The notes under the pieces were generated by a model. It was not told the DNA's origin. It saw only the letters and a list, made by a program, of their open reading frames with translations, and did not search any database. A DNA stretch of 35,132 nt from Planctomycetota bacterium. Lineage in GTDB: Bacteria; Planctomycetota; Phycisphaerae; Phycisphaerales; Phycisphaeraceae. This document shows positions 1 to 7,718 of this stretch, in pieces. The position numbers and the translations under genes are program-made. The first letter of the stretch is position 1. Every line of letters begins with the position of its first letter. The stretch covers positions 1 through 35,132 of the forward strand of contig JAJRRS010000063.1 in NCBI GenBank assembly GCA_024279275.1. Reading direction: 5' to 3'.

Positions 1-76
1 CATCCAACTGCACTCGACCGACCGACCAAGGCTCAGATAGCCCCAGGATCGTCTGATATAGCTCCGCATCTCGCAT
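1..76 (-). CDS. ISL3-family transposase, N-terminal fragment (runs off left edge)
   Basis: An ATG at 76-74 is preceded by a strong ribosome-binding site (AAGGAG, about 87-92). It opens a frame that stays open to the window edge, and the 25 visible residues begin MRDAELYQTILGLSEPW. The pattern of Met-Arg-Asp, Leu-Tyr, Leu-Gly-Leu, Pro-Trp, and Arg-Val-x-Leu-Asp is the usual start of ISL3 transposases, where this segment leads into an N-terminal zinc-binding domain. The catalytic DDE domain would lie to the left, so activity cannot be judged. The assignment rests on a short N-terminus plus the matching inverted repeat at 139. Confidence 0.7.
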   Translation of the reverse strand, partial: MRDAELYQTILGLSEPWSVGRVQLD

Positions 77-139
77 GGGCACACTCCTTAGGTGCCCGTT
101 TTACTCTCAATCAACACCCACGGAAATCCCGGAAGGACC
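1..139 (-). mobile_element. ISL3-family insertion sequence, one end (continues beyond window)
   Basis: On the minus strand the element appears to begin at 139 with GGTCCTTCCGGGATTTCCGT (139 to 120). This closely resembles the terminal inverted repeat typical of ISL3-family elements, which starts GGCTCTTCCGG or similar. The transposase start follows 63 nt inside, at 76, and reads away from the end, as expected for an IS. Only one end is visible. ISL3 elements usually duplicate 8 bp of target, so AAGAAACT (140-147) is the predicted duplication, with its partner outside the window. The terminal repeat match is from memory of the family, not a database search. Confidence 0.72.
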
Positions 140-150
140 AAGAAACTTAA

Positions 151-316
151 AACCAAGTTCACGGAGCCTACCGAGTCACGGAGAAAACCAAGAGGAGTGA
201 TCCGCAGATTACGCAGATCCAGATAAAAAATGCACCCGCCCCCGCCCGCTTCCCCACGAAGCGCCGCCACTTGTCGCGTCCCCTTCGTAATCTGCCCCTC
301 TGCGAAATCTGCGGAT
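151..316. repeat. Intergenic region with CACGGAG-type and CGCAGATTACGCAG-type repeats
   Basis: The non-coding stretch between the IS end and recN contains two copies of TCACGGAG (159-166 and 176-183) and an imperfect inverted repeat. ATCCGCAGATTACGCAG (200-216) pairs with CTGCGAAATCTGCGGAT (300-316), with one mismatch in 17. A shortened third copy (CGTAATCTGC, about 284-293) lies between them. Such CGCAGATT/CACGGAG strings recur in intergenic regions of several planctomycete and verrucomicrobial genomes as I recall; their function is unknown. No gene is evident here. A short open frame at 88-270 on the minus strand overlaps the IS end and looks spurious. Confidence 0.5.
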
Positions 317-362
317 AACTCTTTGCTTTTTTTTCTGTGTCTCTATGCTGAAATCCGCCCGC

Positions 363-2186
363 TTACTCCCCGGCAGCGGTGATCAATTCTCTCGCCTGCT
401 TGCGTGTTGTCGCCGTGACCTGTTTCCCCGCCATCATCTCCGCAAGCTCCTCCACCCGGGTCTTGCCGGTGATCGGTGCTACGGTCGTGTGTGTCTGCCG
501 CGTCTTGCCCTTGCCCGTCACATCCTTGGTGATCCGCAAATGATTATCCGCAAACGCCGCGATCTGTGGAAGGTGCGAGATACACAGCACCTGATGCGAC
601 GAAACCTGCCCGGCACCCGAACCGGCACTGTTCTGTCCGTTGGCGAGCCGCCGAAGTTTCTTACCGATCACCGTACCCAATCGCCCGCCGATGTTGGCAT
701 CAATCTCATCAAAAACCAACACACTGATCCGATCACTCGCCGCAAGCACCGACTTCAACGCCAGCATGATCCGCGACATCTCCCCACCCGATGCGATCTT
801 CCGCAACGGCTGCATCGGCTGCCCAGGATTAGTCCGCACCATCATCTCCACCCCATCCAATCCCGATGGCCCCGCTCTAGAACCGGGGGCGGAACCGGGG
901 GCGGAACCGGGGGAACCGGGGGAACCGGGGGAACCGGGGGTGGAACCGGGTGTGCCGTCAAGCGTCAATGTCTCAAACGCAATCTCAAACGCCGCCTCCC
1001 CCATCCCCAACTCCTTGAACTGCGCCTGCACCAAAGGCCGAACCTCTTTCCCCGCCTTCACCCGCGCCTTGGTCAAACGTTTAGCAATAATCGCCAGCCC
1101 ACCCCGGCAAACCTCGATCCGATCATCAATCCCCCCAAGATCGCTATCCATCGAACGCAGCCCCGCAATCTTTTCCCCAATCTCCTGCCGGTAATCAATC
1201 ACATAAGCAAGCGGGTCTTGCGACTTCTGCCCATCACCGTACTTGCTGACCAGTCGATTCAACACATTGAGCCTCTGGTCAACCTCATCCACCTCAGCCG
1301 GGTCGTGCTCAAGCCGATCGACGTACCGCCCCAACTCAAACGCCGCCTCCTGCAACGCCAGTGTCGAAGAACGTACCTGCTCCGCAATCTCATCGATGCC
1401 CGGATCAAGCTCCGCCAACTCCAGCAAGACATGCGTGATGACCTGCAACCGTTCCGCGACCGACCCCTCCGCCTCATACAAAGCAGTGTGCGCTCCGCCC
1501 GCATCCTGTTTAATCTTTTGCAGACTATTCAACACACGATGTCGTGCCTGCAACTCCGGGAATTCACCGAGCTGCGGTTCGATCGCATCGATCTCGTCAG
1601 CCTGGAACTCATAAAGGTCCAGTTGCTGCCGGCGAAGATCGGCTCCTGTCGTCAGTTCCTGCCGTGTCTTAGTGAGTTGACGCAACTCCCCATGCTGTTC
1701 AGCGAACCGCAACCGGTCATCCGAACATTTGGCAAAGGCGTCCAGAATATTCAGTTGGTTCGAGGGTTTCAGCAGGTGTTGATGATCGTGCTGTCCATGA
1801 ATATCAACGATCAACTGCCCGATCTGCTTGACCATCGCATTAGTTACAGGCAACCCGTTGACCGACACAGACGATCGGCCCGACGCAAACAACTTGCGCG
1901 TAATCAAAATCTCTTCGCCGGACTCGATAGTTTGATCCAGCAGCGCCCCAATCTGTTCGGCTATCCGGGGGTCGTGAATCTCAAACAACCCCGTCACCCG
2001 CGCTTGCTCAGCCCCAGCCCGGATCATATCACCCGCCGTCCGCAGCCCAAGCAACACCTCAAACGCGCCAATAACAAGACTCTTGCCCGCGCCGGTCTGC
2101 CCGGTAAAGACATTCAGCCCAGAGGTAAATTCAATTTTAGCGTCCTCAATGACCGCCAGATTCAAGATGTGAAGTTCGCGGAGCAT
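363..2186 (-). CDS. recN: DNA repair protein RecN
   Basis: RecN is an SMC-like ATPase that acts early in double-strand break repair together with RecA. The 607-residue frame starts MLRELHILNLAVIED, the classic RecN N-terminus. It has Walker A GQTGAGKS (residues 29-36), a long central region, the ABC signature ASGGEMSRI (about 463), Walker B VLVFDEIDANIGG (about 490) and the CISHLPQIAAFAD switch region. The frame stays open upstream to 2321, but that extension runs into the tRNA gene at 2279-2364. The ATG at 2186 matches the family start, although its Shine-Dalgarno is weak. An odd feature is a Pro/Gly/Ser tract at residues about 412-436, encoded by seven AACCGGG repeats (880-950). It falls just before the signature motif, where normal RecN has only a short linker. 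Confidence 0.96.
   Translation of the reverse strand: MLRELHILNLAVIEDAKIEFTSGLNVFTGQTGAGKSLVIGAFEVLLGLRTAGDMIRAGAEQARVTGLFEIHDPRIAEQIGALLDQTIESGEEILITRKLFASGRSSVSVNGLPVTNAMVKQIGQLIVDIHGQHDHQHLLKPSNQLNILDAFAKCSDDRLRFAEQHGELRQLTKTRQELTTGADLRRQQLDLYEFQADEIDAIEPQLGEFPELQARHRVLNSLQKIKQDAGGAHTALYEAEGSVAERLQVITHVLLELAELDPGIDEIAEQVRSSTLALQEAAFELGRYVDRLEHDPAEVDEVDQRLNVLNRLVSKYGDGQKSQDPLAYVIDYRQEIGEKIAGLRSMDSDLGGIDDRIEVCRGGLAIIAKRLTKARVKAGKEVRPLVQAQFKELGMGEAAFEIAFETLTLDGTPGSTPGSPGSPGSPGSAPGSAPGSRAGPSGLDGVEMMVRTNPGQPMQPLRKIASGGEMSRIMLALKSVLAASDRISVLVFDEIDANIGGRLGTVIGKKLRRLANGQNSAGSGAGQVSSHQVLCISHLPQIAAFADNHLRITKDVTGKGKTRQTHTTVAPITGKTRVEELAEMMAGKQVTATTRKQARELITAAGE
880..950. repeat. GGGGGAACC minisatellite inside recN
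   Basis: Seven AACCGGG cores start at 881, 893, 905, 914, 923, 932 and 944. Spacings are 9 bp in the middle and 12 bp where an extra CGG or TGG is inserted. All changes are multiples of three, so recN stays in frame and gains PGS/PGSA units. The plus strand carries successive G4-5 runs separated by AACC, which could fold as a G-quadruplex. The same core recurs in at least seven other genes of this window. Confidence 0.9.
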
Positions 2187-2278
2187 CCATGCTTCCGATG
2201 TGTATTGGCCCAAAGGCCTAACGAGATCCGCAGCAGGCCTCAAGCCTCTCCATGCAAGCCTCAAGCCTGTCCAGTTAA

Positions 2279-2364
2279 TGCCCGGAAGAGGATTCGAACC
2301 TCCAAGGAGTGTAACCTCCACCGCGACCTCAACGCGGCGCGTCTGCCAGTTCCGCCACCCGGGC
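2279..2364 (-). tRNA. tRNA-Leu (anticodon GAG)
   Basis: Read on the minus strand, the 86-nt gene has a 7-bp acceptor stem (GCCCGGG with TCCGGGC, one G-U) and the D-arm GGCGGAACTGGCAGACGC typical of tRNA-Leu. The anticodon stem is CCGCG/CGCGG around loop TTGAGGT, giving anticodon GAG for CUC/CUU. A long class II variable arm (GGAG...CTCC) and a T-arm with GGTTCGAATCC follow. The discriminator is A and CCA is not encoded. It lies upstream of recN and is probably co-oriented with it. A well-formed promoter precedes it at 2377-2404. Confidence 0.96.
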
Positions 2365-2376
2365 TAGGGTGCCGTC

Positions 2377-2404
2377 AGTATAGGGTTGAATCGGCGGTTG
2401 TCGA
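2377..2404 (-). promoter_or_regulatory. Promoter of tRNA-Leu
   Basis: On the minus strand TCGACA (2404-2399, 5 of 6 to consensus) and TATACT (2382-2377, 5 of 6) are separated by 16 nt. The predicted start lies about six bases before the mature tRNA 5' end, a plausible short leader for RNase P. It may also supply recN transcripts. Confidence 0.75.
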
Positions 2405-2573
2405 GTGGTGAGAGATGCGGCTCGATTGGCGATTGCCCAGGACGGCCAGCGGCGGGCTTGGGTGGGCCATGGGAGTATCCCGGGGGCTGCGGGGGTGTGT
2501 CCGGCGGGTGGTCACGCTACAATCCCACGCCTGACGGGAGACGGACAAGAGACGTAAGGATTTGGAACTCGTG

Positions 2574-3914
2574 ATGCAGCCTAAAGTGAGCAAATTCGGT
2601 GGAACGTCGGTCGCCGATGCGGACATGATCCGCAAGGTCAAGGCGATCGTTGATGCGGACGCCGACCGCCGGATTGTGGTCCCCTCAGCCCCGGGCAAGC
2701 GGTCTAAAGAGGACCAGAAAGTCACGGACCTCTTGTATCTTTGCCACGAGCATGCCCGGCAGAAGCTGCCGTTTGACGAAGTATTTACGCTGATTGCCCA
2801 GCGATACAAAGATATTGCGGCCGGCCTGGGCGTGGACCCGGGGCTTAACCGCCACCTGAATACGGTCCAGGAATCCATCGCCCGGATCGCGTCTGCTGGC
2901 GGCGGTTCTGACTACGCTGCGAGCCGGGGGGAATTTCTCAACGGCCTGATTATCGCGGAATTTTTAGAAGCCGAGTTCATCGACGCGGCGGAGCTTATTT
3001 TCTTCGATGAGCGTGGCCGACTTGATGAAGACAAAACCTACCGGGAGATCGGCGAGAGGCTCAAGGGCGTGAAGCGTGCGGTCGTGCCGGGGTTTTATGG
3101 GAGCCTGCCGGATGGGGAAACACCGGGGGCGATCAAGACGTTTAGCCGGGGCGGATCGGATATCACCGGCGCGGTGTTGGCGCGGGGTGTGGGTGCGTCG
3201 TTGTACGAGAATTGGACGGACGTGTCGGGCCTATTGATGGCTGACCCGCGGGTGGTTGACAATCCCAAGACGATCGCGGAGTTGACGTATCGCGAGCTGC
3301 GTGAGCTTGCTTACATGGGCGCAACGGTGCTGCACGACGAGGCGATTTTCCCGGTGCGTCACGCGGGGATCCCGGTGAATATTCGTAATACGAATCGGCC
3401 GGAGGATGCGGGGACGATGATCGTGCCGGGCAATGGGTCTGAGAAACACACCGGGACGATCACGGGGATCGCTGGGCGGAAAGACTTCACCGTCATCGCG
3501 ATTGAGAAGGCGATGATGAACGCGCAGATCGGTTTTGGTCGGCGTGTCTTGAGCGTTCTTGAAGACCACGGCGTGAGCTTTGAGCACCTGCCATCGGGGA
3601 TCGATACGATGTCACTGGTCGTCGCCGACGGTCAGATCGATGGCAAGCTGGACGAGGTATTGGAAGGCCTGCGTGTCGAGGTACATCCCGATTCGCTTGA
3701 GGCGACGCCTCAGATGGCGTTGATCGCAACCGTCGGGCGTGGCATGACCCATATCCCCGGCATGGCGGCAAAACTGTTCGGCGCGCTGTCCCAGGCGGAT
3801 GTCAACATCCGCATGATCGACCAGGGTTCAAGCGAATTGAACATTATTGTGGGCGTCCACGCGGAGGATTTCGAGACGGCGATGCGGGCGATTTATAAGG
3901 TGTTCGTTGGCTGA
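2574..3914 (+). CDS. lysC: Aspartate kinase
   Basis: Phosphorylates aspartate to aspartyl phosphate, the first step toward lysine, threonine, methionine and diaminopimelate. The N-terminus VSKFGGTSVAD carries the kinase KFGGTS signature (residues 7-12). Further on are the GSDITGA nucleotide/substrate segment and LYENWTDVSGLL. The C-terminal third (from about residue 295) has paired ACT regulatory repeats (FTVIAIEKAMMN... and ALIATVGRGM...INIRMIDQGSSELNI-like), so feedback inhibition is likely. At 446 residues it is a monofunctional enzyme. The ATG at 2574 is preferred. In-frame GTG 2571 and TTG 2562 are less likely, and the AAGGA at 2556-2560 is somewhat distant. Homoserine dehydrogenase of the same pathway is 13 kb away, not linked. 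A TACAAT -10 candidate lies at 2518-2523, without a convincing -35. Confidence 0.95.
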   Translation: MQPKVSKFGGTSVADADMIRKVKAIVDADADRRIVVPSAPGKRSKEDQKVTDLLYLCHEHARQKLPFDEVFTLIAQRYKDIAAGLGVDPGLNRHLNTVQESIARIASAGGGSDYAASRGEFLNGLIIAEFLEAEFIDAAELIFFDERGRLDEDKTYREIGERLKGVKRAVVPGFYGSLPDGETPGAIKTFSRGGSDITGAVLARGVGASLYENWTDVSGLLMADPRVVDNPKTIAELTYRELRELAYMGATVLHDEAIFPVRHAGIPVNIRNTNRPEDAGTMIVPGNGSEKHTGTITGIAGRKDFTVIAIEKAMMNAQIGFGRRVLSVLEDHGVSFEHLPSGIDTMSLVVADGQIDGKLDEVLEGLRVEVHPDSLEATPQMALIATVGRGMTHIPGMAAKLFGALSQADVNIRMIDQGSSELNIIVGVHAEDFETAMRAIYKVFVG

Positions 3915-3943
3915 CACGATCTGCGAGATGCGGAGGCTGTGCC

Positions 3944-4375
3944 ATGAATGGCAAGATCAAAGAAATGCGGCGTCAGAATGAACTGATGACCCAACTGGCG
4001 GAATCCGGATACTACGAAGATAGAATCGAAGACCTGTTATCTCTGACAAGCATGGTAGTTGATTTTTGTTATTGTCTGCAACAAACACATGTCGATGAGT
4101 CATACCGGTCTGATACCGAATATAACTGCAACTCACTGTTTGCGGTGGTGGATACATTCACCCAAGTCAGCAGTGATTACTATTGTCTGATTGGTTCGGA
4201 GACCAGTAATATAGATTGGGGTGATATTTCTGTTTCTTCGATAAAGAAACTGATTGATCTAACCTATAAGAGATTCGAGAGCGAGCCTGTGTTCCTGAAG
4301 AAGTGCCGATATTTACTGGATTTGTACAAGATGGGTCTTGTGTTTGCCGGGCTTGTGTACGGGAATCCAGAGTAA
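3944..4375 (+). CDS. Hypothetical protein, AT-richer than its neighbours
   Basis: A 143-residue protein with no family I recognise. It starts with GGAGG (3930-3934) placed 9 nt before ATG 3944. The sequence is soluble-looking and helical, rich in Tyr, Cys, Ser and Asp, and has no signal peptide or obvious motif. Codon use is strikingly unlike the flanking genes, with many A/T-ending codons (gaa, gat, tct, tat, ata, aga). That points to recent acquisition or weak codon selection. It lies alone between aspartate kinase and a permease in the same direction. The good ribosome-binding site and length argue it is real. Confidence 0.6.
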   Translation: MNGKIKEMRRQNELMTQLAESGYYEDRIEDLLSLTSMVVDFCYCLQQTHVDESYRSDTEYNCNSLFAVVDTFTQVSSDYYCLIGSETSNIDWGDISVSSIKKLIDLTYKRFESEPVFLKKCRYLLDLYKMGLVFAGLVYGNPE

Positions 4376-4425
4376 ATTGCGGATTACCAGCAAGGTAGAA
4401 TTGTAGCAGAGATCGATCACGCCTT

Positions 4426-5412
4426 ATGGACCCGCGCACCTTACAGTTCACGGTTTTCTGTGTGTTTAATGCGGCCTGCCTGGCGGCGGGTTACGGCGCG
4501 CGTCGGCGGGGGTTGCTCGGGGAGCATACGGCCAGGCCGATCCACTTTGTCACGGTCAGTTTTGTCTGGGGTGCGGTTGCGCTGCTGAGTTTGTGGCGGT
4601 TGCCGCCGTTGAATGCGAACCTGTGGCTGCTTGTGATCGAGCCGATCCTTGTGGCGGTGCCAGCGTTTGCGGTGATCCCAATTGCTCGGCGGATGGGTTG
4701 CAACAACAAACAAACCGGCGTGCTGGCGATGGCGGCGGGGTTGGGGAATCTGGGGTTTACGCTCGGGGCGTATTTTTGTTACACACTGCTTGAAGGGCCG
4801 GAGGGTCAGGGCGAAGCGGCGCTGGCCTACGCGGTGGCGCAGGTGAACCTGATGGCGATGGCGGGCGTGCTGATGCTGTACCCGCTGGCTCGACACTTCG
4901 GCGGAGAACATCGCGGGGATCAATCTATCTTGCGGTTGATTGTGACGAGTTTTCTGGACCTGCGTGCGTTGATGGTTCACTGTGCGATCGTCGGGGTTGT
5001 CCTGGCGTATCTGCGTGTGCCGTACCCGGCTGTGTTGGATGATTACTATGTGATCGATGTGCTTTTTTACTTAGGCGGATTCGGGGGTTACTTCGGGATC
5101 GGGCTGCGTCTACGGCTGGGTGATGCCCGGCGATACCTGCGTGAACACGCACTGCTGGCCGTGGTGAAGTTTGCAGGTATCCCGTTGTTGTCGGTCGGCC
5201 TGCTGGCGATGGTGAACATGACAGCGGTGCCGCTGGTGCCGTTAGGGCAACGGGTGGTGTTTGTTGAGGCGTTTATGCCGGTGGCGATCCAGTGCGTGAT
5301 GATCTCGAACCTGTTCCATTTAGATGGGCGGATGGCCAGCACGCTGTGGCTGGTGAACACGGTGCTGTTCCTGCTGATTCCGTTGCCTTTGCTTGTGTTT
5401 TGGTTGAGGTAA
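4426..5412 (+). CDS. AEC-family (auxin efflux carrier-like) permease
   Basis: A 328-residue, very hydrophobic protein with about ten predicted membrane segments arranged as two five-helix halves around a central loop, as in AEC/BASS-fold transporters. Supporting features are an N-terminal helix followed by YGARRRGLLGEH, a GNLGFTLGAYF segment near residue 105 (the Gly/Asn-rich crossover of the first half), and the C-terminal PVAIQCVMISNLFHLD segment, which resembles the conserved P-x-A...N-x-F-x-L of AEC members. The substrate is unknown; characterised relatives move organic acids or auxin-like compounds. Start ATG 4426 has little Shine-Dalgarno support. Confidence 0.7.
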   Translation: MDPRTLQFTVFCVFNAACLAAGYGARRRGLLGEHTARPIHFVTVSFVWGAVALLSLWRLPPLNANLWLLVIEPILVAVPAFAVIPIARRMGCNNKQTGVLAMAAGLGNLGFTLGAYFCYTLLEGPEGQGEAALAYAVAQVNLMAMAGVLMLYPLARHFGGEHRGDQSILRLIVTSFLDLRALMVHCAIVGVVLAYLRVPYPAVLDDYYVIDVLFYLGGFGGYFGIGLRLRLGDARRYLREHALLAVVKFAGIPLLSVGLLAMVNMTAVPLVPLGQRVVFVEAFMPVAIQCVMISNLFHLDGRMASTLWLVNTVLFLLIPLPLLVFWLR

Positions 5413-5445
5413 GTTGTCGATGTCTGTGCGATCCACACCAGCCGT

Positions 5446-5451
5446 TACAAT
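5446..5451 (+). promoter_or_regulatory. Candidate leaderless -10 box
   Basis: TACAAT ends 6 nt before ATG 5458, which would put transcription start at or next to the A of the start codon. There is no Shine-Dalgarno sequence and no strong -35. Confidence 0.5.
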
Positions 5452-5457
5452 CACGCT

Positions 5458-6153
5458 ATGAGTACCGCGACCGAGAAACTCGACGGCATCATGGAGCGTG
5501 CCAGCCAGGCGCTTGCCGACCTGGATTACCTGGTCTGTGAAGCGTTATGCTTGGAGGCGTTGGCTGAGGCGCGAGATCAACGTCGGTTTGGTTTTTACGC
5601 GAGGGTGCTTTTGCCGTTGCAGGAAGCCAGGCGGCAACGGCGGATGATCGCGGCGCAGGGAAAGGTTGATCTGGGTACGACAAAAACCAAGGTTGACACC
5701 GAACACTGGCTCAGTGATCGGCAGGCTGGGTGCCTGGTTTTGACGCAGCCCAATACGTTAGAAGACGCCCGCGAGCTGACGGAACGTGCGCAGCGGGAGA
5801 ATAAATATGTCGAGGTGCTGTTCGCGGACAATGTGCCGACGGCTTCGCGATGGACGCTGCGGTCTTATAAGGGGCCAGCGGTGAGTTGCGAGATCGATGC
5901 GCCGCCCCCGGGTCAAACCCCCGGCCAAACCCCCGGTCAATCCCCCGGTCAATCCCCGAACCTGGATCATGCGCAGTGGTTTCTGTATGCGACAGAGCGG
6001 CTTGGTGATGCGGCCTTGGCATCGGCCGACGAAACACTTACGGGTGAGTCGTTGATCCGTGATCTTGAAGCGTTGCTGAGTGTATTTCCCGACCACGAAT
6101 TGCTGCACCAGCGCCTGGCTCAAGCAGCGCGGACGGTCGGGACGAACGGCTGA
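5458..6153 (+). CDS. Conserved hypothetical protein with PGQ/PGQS repeat insert
   Basis: 231 residues, with no family I can name. The N-terminal half is helical with many Ala/Glu/Arg (residues 1-65, TPR-like in feel). A middle region, about 80-140, reads like a small alpha/beta domain. A low-complexity insert, residues 150-167, follows the pattern PPPGQTPGQTPGQSPGQSP. The C-terminal helices (YATERLGDAALASADE...) look like another helical repeat domain, so it may be a scaffold or tetratricopeptide-type protein. There is no signal peptide. The insert comes from the 12-bp C-rich repeat at 5904-5957. It is followed 46 nt later by a membrane-anchored protein that may share its transcript. Confidence 0.72.
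   Translation: MSTATEKLDGIMERASQALADLDYLVCEALCLEALAEARDQRRFGFYARVLLPLQEARRQRRMIAAQGKVDLGTTKTKVDTEHWLSDRQAGCLVLTQPNTLEDARELTERAQRENKYVEVLFADNVPTASRWTLRSYKGPAVSCEIDAPPPGQTPGQTPGQSPGQSPNLDHAQWFLYATERLGDAALASADETLTGESLIRDLEALLSVFPDHELLHQRLAQAARTVGTNG
5904..5957. repeat. C-rich 12-bp repeat encoding PGQ units
   Basis: About four units of a CCCCCGGTCAAW type lie in tandem, in frame with the host gene. It is the same CCCCCGG core as the recN and dehydrogenase repeats, here with CAA/TCAA spacers giving PGQT and PGQS. Confidence 0.8.
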
Positions 6154-6199
6154 TCCTGTTGCGGCGGATAACTTCCCATAAACCTGACCTTGCTGGTGT

Positions 6200-6976
6200 A
6201 TGACAACTGACTTGCCACCTGACACTCTGACTAAACCGGCACGACGCAGACGCTGGCGGCTTGGCTGCCTGATTGCGGTGGTGGTTTTGTTGGGCGTGTC
6301 ACTGTTAGGCGCGTGGTGGGGGCGGGTGCTGTGGCAAAGTGAGCCTGTCTATTGGACGCAGAATCGGTCGTTTATTCAACACGCCAGCGAAGAAGAACTC
6401 AACGACTTAGCGGATCGGGCATTTAACCGGATACTCAGCGAGTTGTCTTCTTCACGCGGTTATGTAGCGGGCGGTTCGGACAAATGGCGGCCGGTGAGTG
6501 AGGACGCGCTGGGGGTGCGGACGATTCGATTGAGTTTTGATGAGGCCAATGCGTGGCTCGCGGGGCGGCTTGATGACTGGTTGGTGAATCAAAAACGTCA
6601 GTTGCCCGCGGGCTTGAATGACCCCATGCTGACATCGCATGATGGTGAGCTTGTCGTGGCGTTTCGTTACCGGGCGCAAGAGATTAACCAGGTCTTCAGC
6701 GTGGCGATGTCGTTGAAGTTTTTAGAGGACGGACGCGCGACGCTGTCTGTTGACGGCATGTGGGGTGGTCGGCTGCCGTTGCCGGCTGAGGGTGTACTAA
6801 CGCATCTGCAGGGGGACGAAGCCTCGCAGGTTGTCGCGGTATTACTGGGTCAGCAAGCGTTCGACCCGGTTCTGCCGATTGATGGCACACGGCGGGCACG
6901 GATCATCGGGCTGGAAGTCGATGATCAGGGCGTGGGATTGGTGGTGCAGGCGGAGCCTAATGGGCCGAGCCGATAG
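6200..6976 (+). CDS. Membrane-anchored conserved hypothetical protein
   Basis: 258 residues. A cytosolic N-terminus with a cluster of arginines (RRRRWRLG) precedes one membrane segment (about residues 25-45, LIAVVVLLGVSLLGAWWG). The rest is probably extracytoplasmic. The soluble part includes LSFDEANAWLAGRLDDWLVNQ near residue 112 and a beta-rich region ending in a Gly/Val-rich strand (IIGLEVDDQGVGLVVQAE). This layout of a lipid-binding-like, mixed alpha/beta domain is common among planctomycete hypotheticals, but I do not recognise a named family. No good Shine-Dalgarno precedes ATG 6200, so it may depend on translation of the upstream gene. Confidence 0.75.
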   Translation: MTTDLPPDTLTKPARRRRWRLGCLIAVVVLLGVSLLGAWWGRVLWQSEPVYWTQNRSFIQHASEEELNDLADRAFNRILSELSSSRGYVAGGSDKWRPVSEDALGVRTIRLSFDEANAWLAGRLDDWLVNQKRQLPAGLNDPMLTSHDGELVVAFRYRAQEINQVFSVAMSLKFLEDGRATLSVDGMWGGRLPLPAEGVLTHLQGDEASQVVAVLLGQQAFDPVLPIDGTRRARIIGLEVDDQGVGLVVQAEPNGPSR

Positions 6977-7043
6977 GTGGGCGGGTGTGACTCAAGACGG
7001 CGGGTTGCGTAAGATGAAGTGTTCGCCTTTATGAGGATAAGCC

Positions 7044-7718
7044 TTGGAAAACAGCAACAAACGTATTATCGTTGGGATCACCGGGGCGAGCGGCGCGGTG
7101 TATGCGCAGCGTGTGATCGGGCTGTTGATAGCGGCGGGGGTGCAAACGCATGTGGTGGTCTCGCCGCTTGGGCAGCGTCTTTTGCAGGAAGAATTGGGCA
7201 TGGAGGGGGTGAACCTGCACACGCTGACCGGACATGCGTGTGGCGATGATCGCCCCACCCCCCCATCGCCTGACAACCTGACCTTGCACAACTATCGCGA
7301 TGTCGGGGCATCGATCGCGTCGGGTTCGTTTAGGCATGATGGGATGATCGTGGTTCCCTGTACATCCAACACGCTGGGCTGCATCGCTAATGGCATGGCT
7401 CAGAATCTGTTGCATCGCGCTGCACACGTCACACTCAAGGAACGCCGACGGCTGGTGCTGGTTCATCGGGAGATGCCGTTGTCGCTGGTGGATATCAAGA
7501 ACATGCAGGCGGTGACGGAGGCTGGGGGGATCATCGCACCGGCGAACCCGGGGTTTTATATGCTGCCTAAGACGATTGACGGGTTGATTGATTTCGTAGC
7601 CGGTCGGTGTCTTGATTTGTTGGACGTTGAACATAAGTTGGATGTGCGTTGGTCGGAGCCGAGGCCGAACGATGCTCAAGCTAATCCAGACAACGCAGTG
7701 GAGGCGGGACCACGTTGA
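7044..7718 (+). CDS. ubiX: Flavin prenyltransferase, UbiX family
   Basis: UbiX attaches a dimethylallyl group to FMN, making the prenylated flavin used by UbiD-type decarboxylases. Signatures are GITGASGAVYA (residues 9-19), the VVVSPLG segment, VPCTSNTLGCIANGMAQNLLHRAA (near 105) and LVLVHREMPLS (near 136). The predicted start is TTG 7044 with GAGGA 6 nt upstream; the nearby ATG 7031 is in another frame. 224 residues is slightly longer than usual, with a Pro-rich DRPTPPSPDN loop and a variable tail. The stop overlaps the next gene (TTGA at 7715-7718), so it forms an operon with a UbiA-type prenyltransferase. Together they suggest quinone synthesis, most likely the futalosine menaquinone pathway (inference). 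Confidence 0.93.
   Translation: MENSNKRIIVGITGASGAVYAQRVIGLLIAAGVQTHVVVSPLGQRLLQEELGMEGVNLHTLTGHACGDDRPTPPSPDNLTLHNYRDVGASIASGSFRHDGMIVVPCTSNTLGCIANGMAQNLLHRAAHVTLKERRRLVLVHREMPLSLVDIKNMQAVTEAGGIIAPANPGFYMLPKTIDGLIDFVAGRCLDLLDVEHKLDVRWSEPRPNDAQANPDNAVEAGPR

Noticed and set aside
880-950. Possible CRISPR array
   Set aside because: Units are 9-12 bp, adjacent with no unique spacers, and lie in frame inside a coding gene. No cas genes are present.
2187-2321. Upstream extension of recN to 2321
   Set aside because: It would place the N-terminus inside the tRNA-Leu gene. The family N-terminus MLRELHILNL begins at 2186.
345-2411. A very long open frame on the plus strand across recN and the tRNA
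   Set aside because: It is antisense to a complete RecN with all motifs, runs through a tRNA gene, and gives an Arg/Pro/Leu-rich protein typical of a GC-rich shadow frame.
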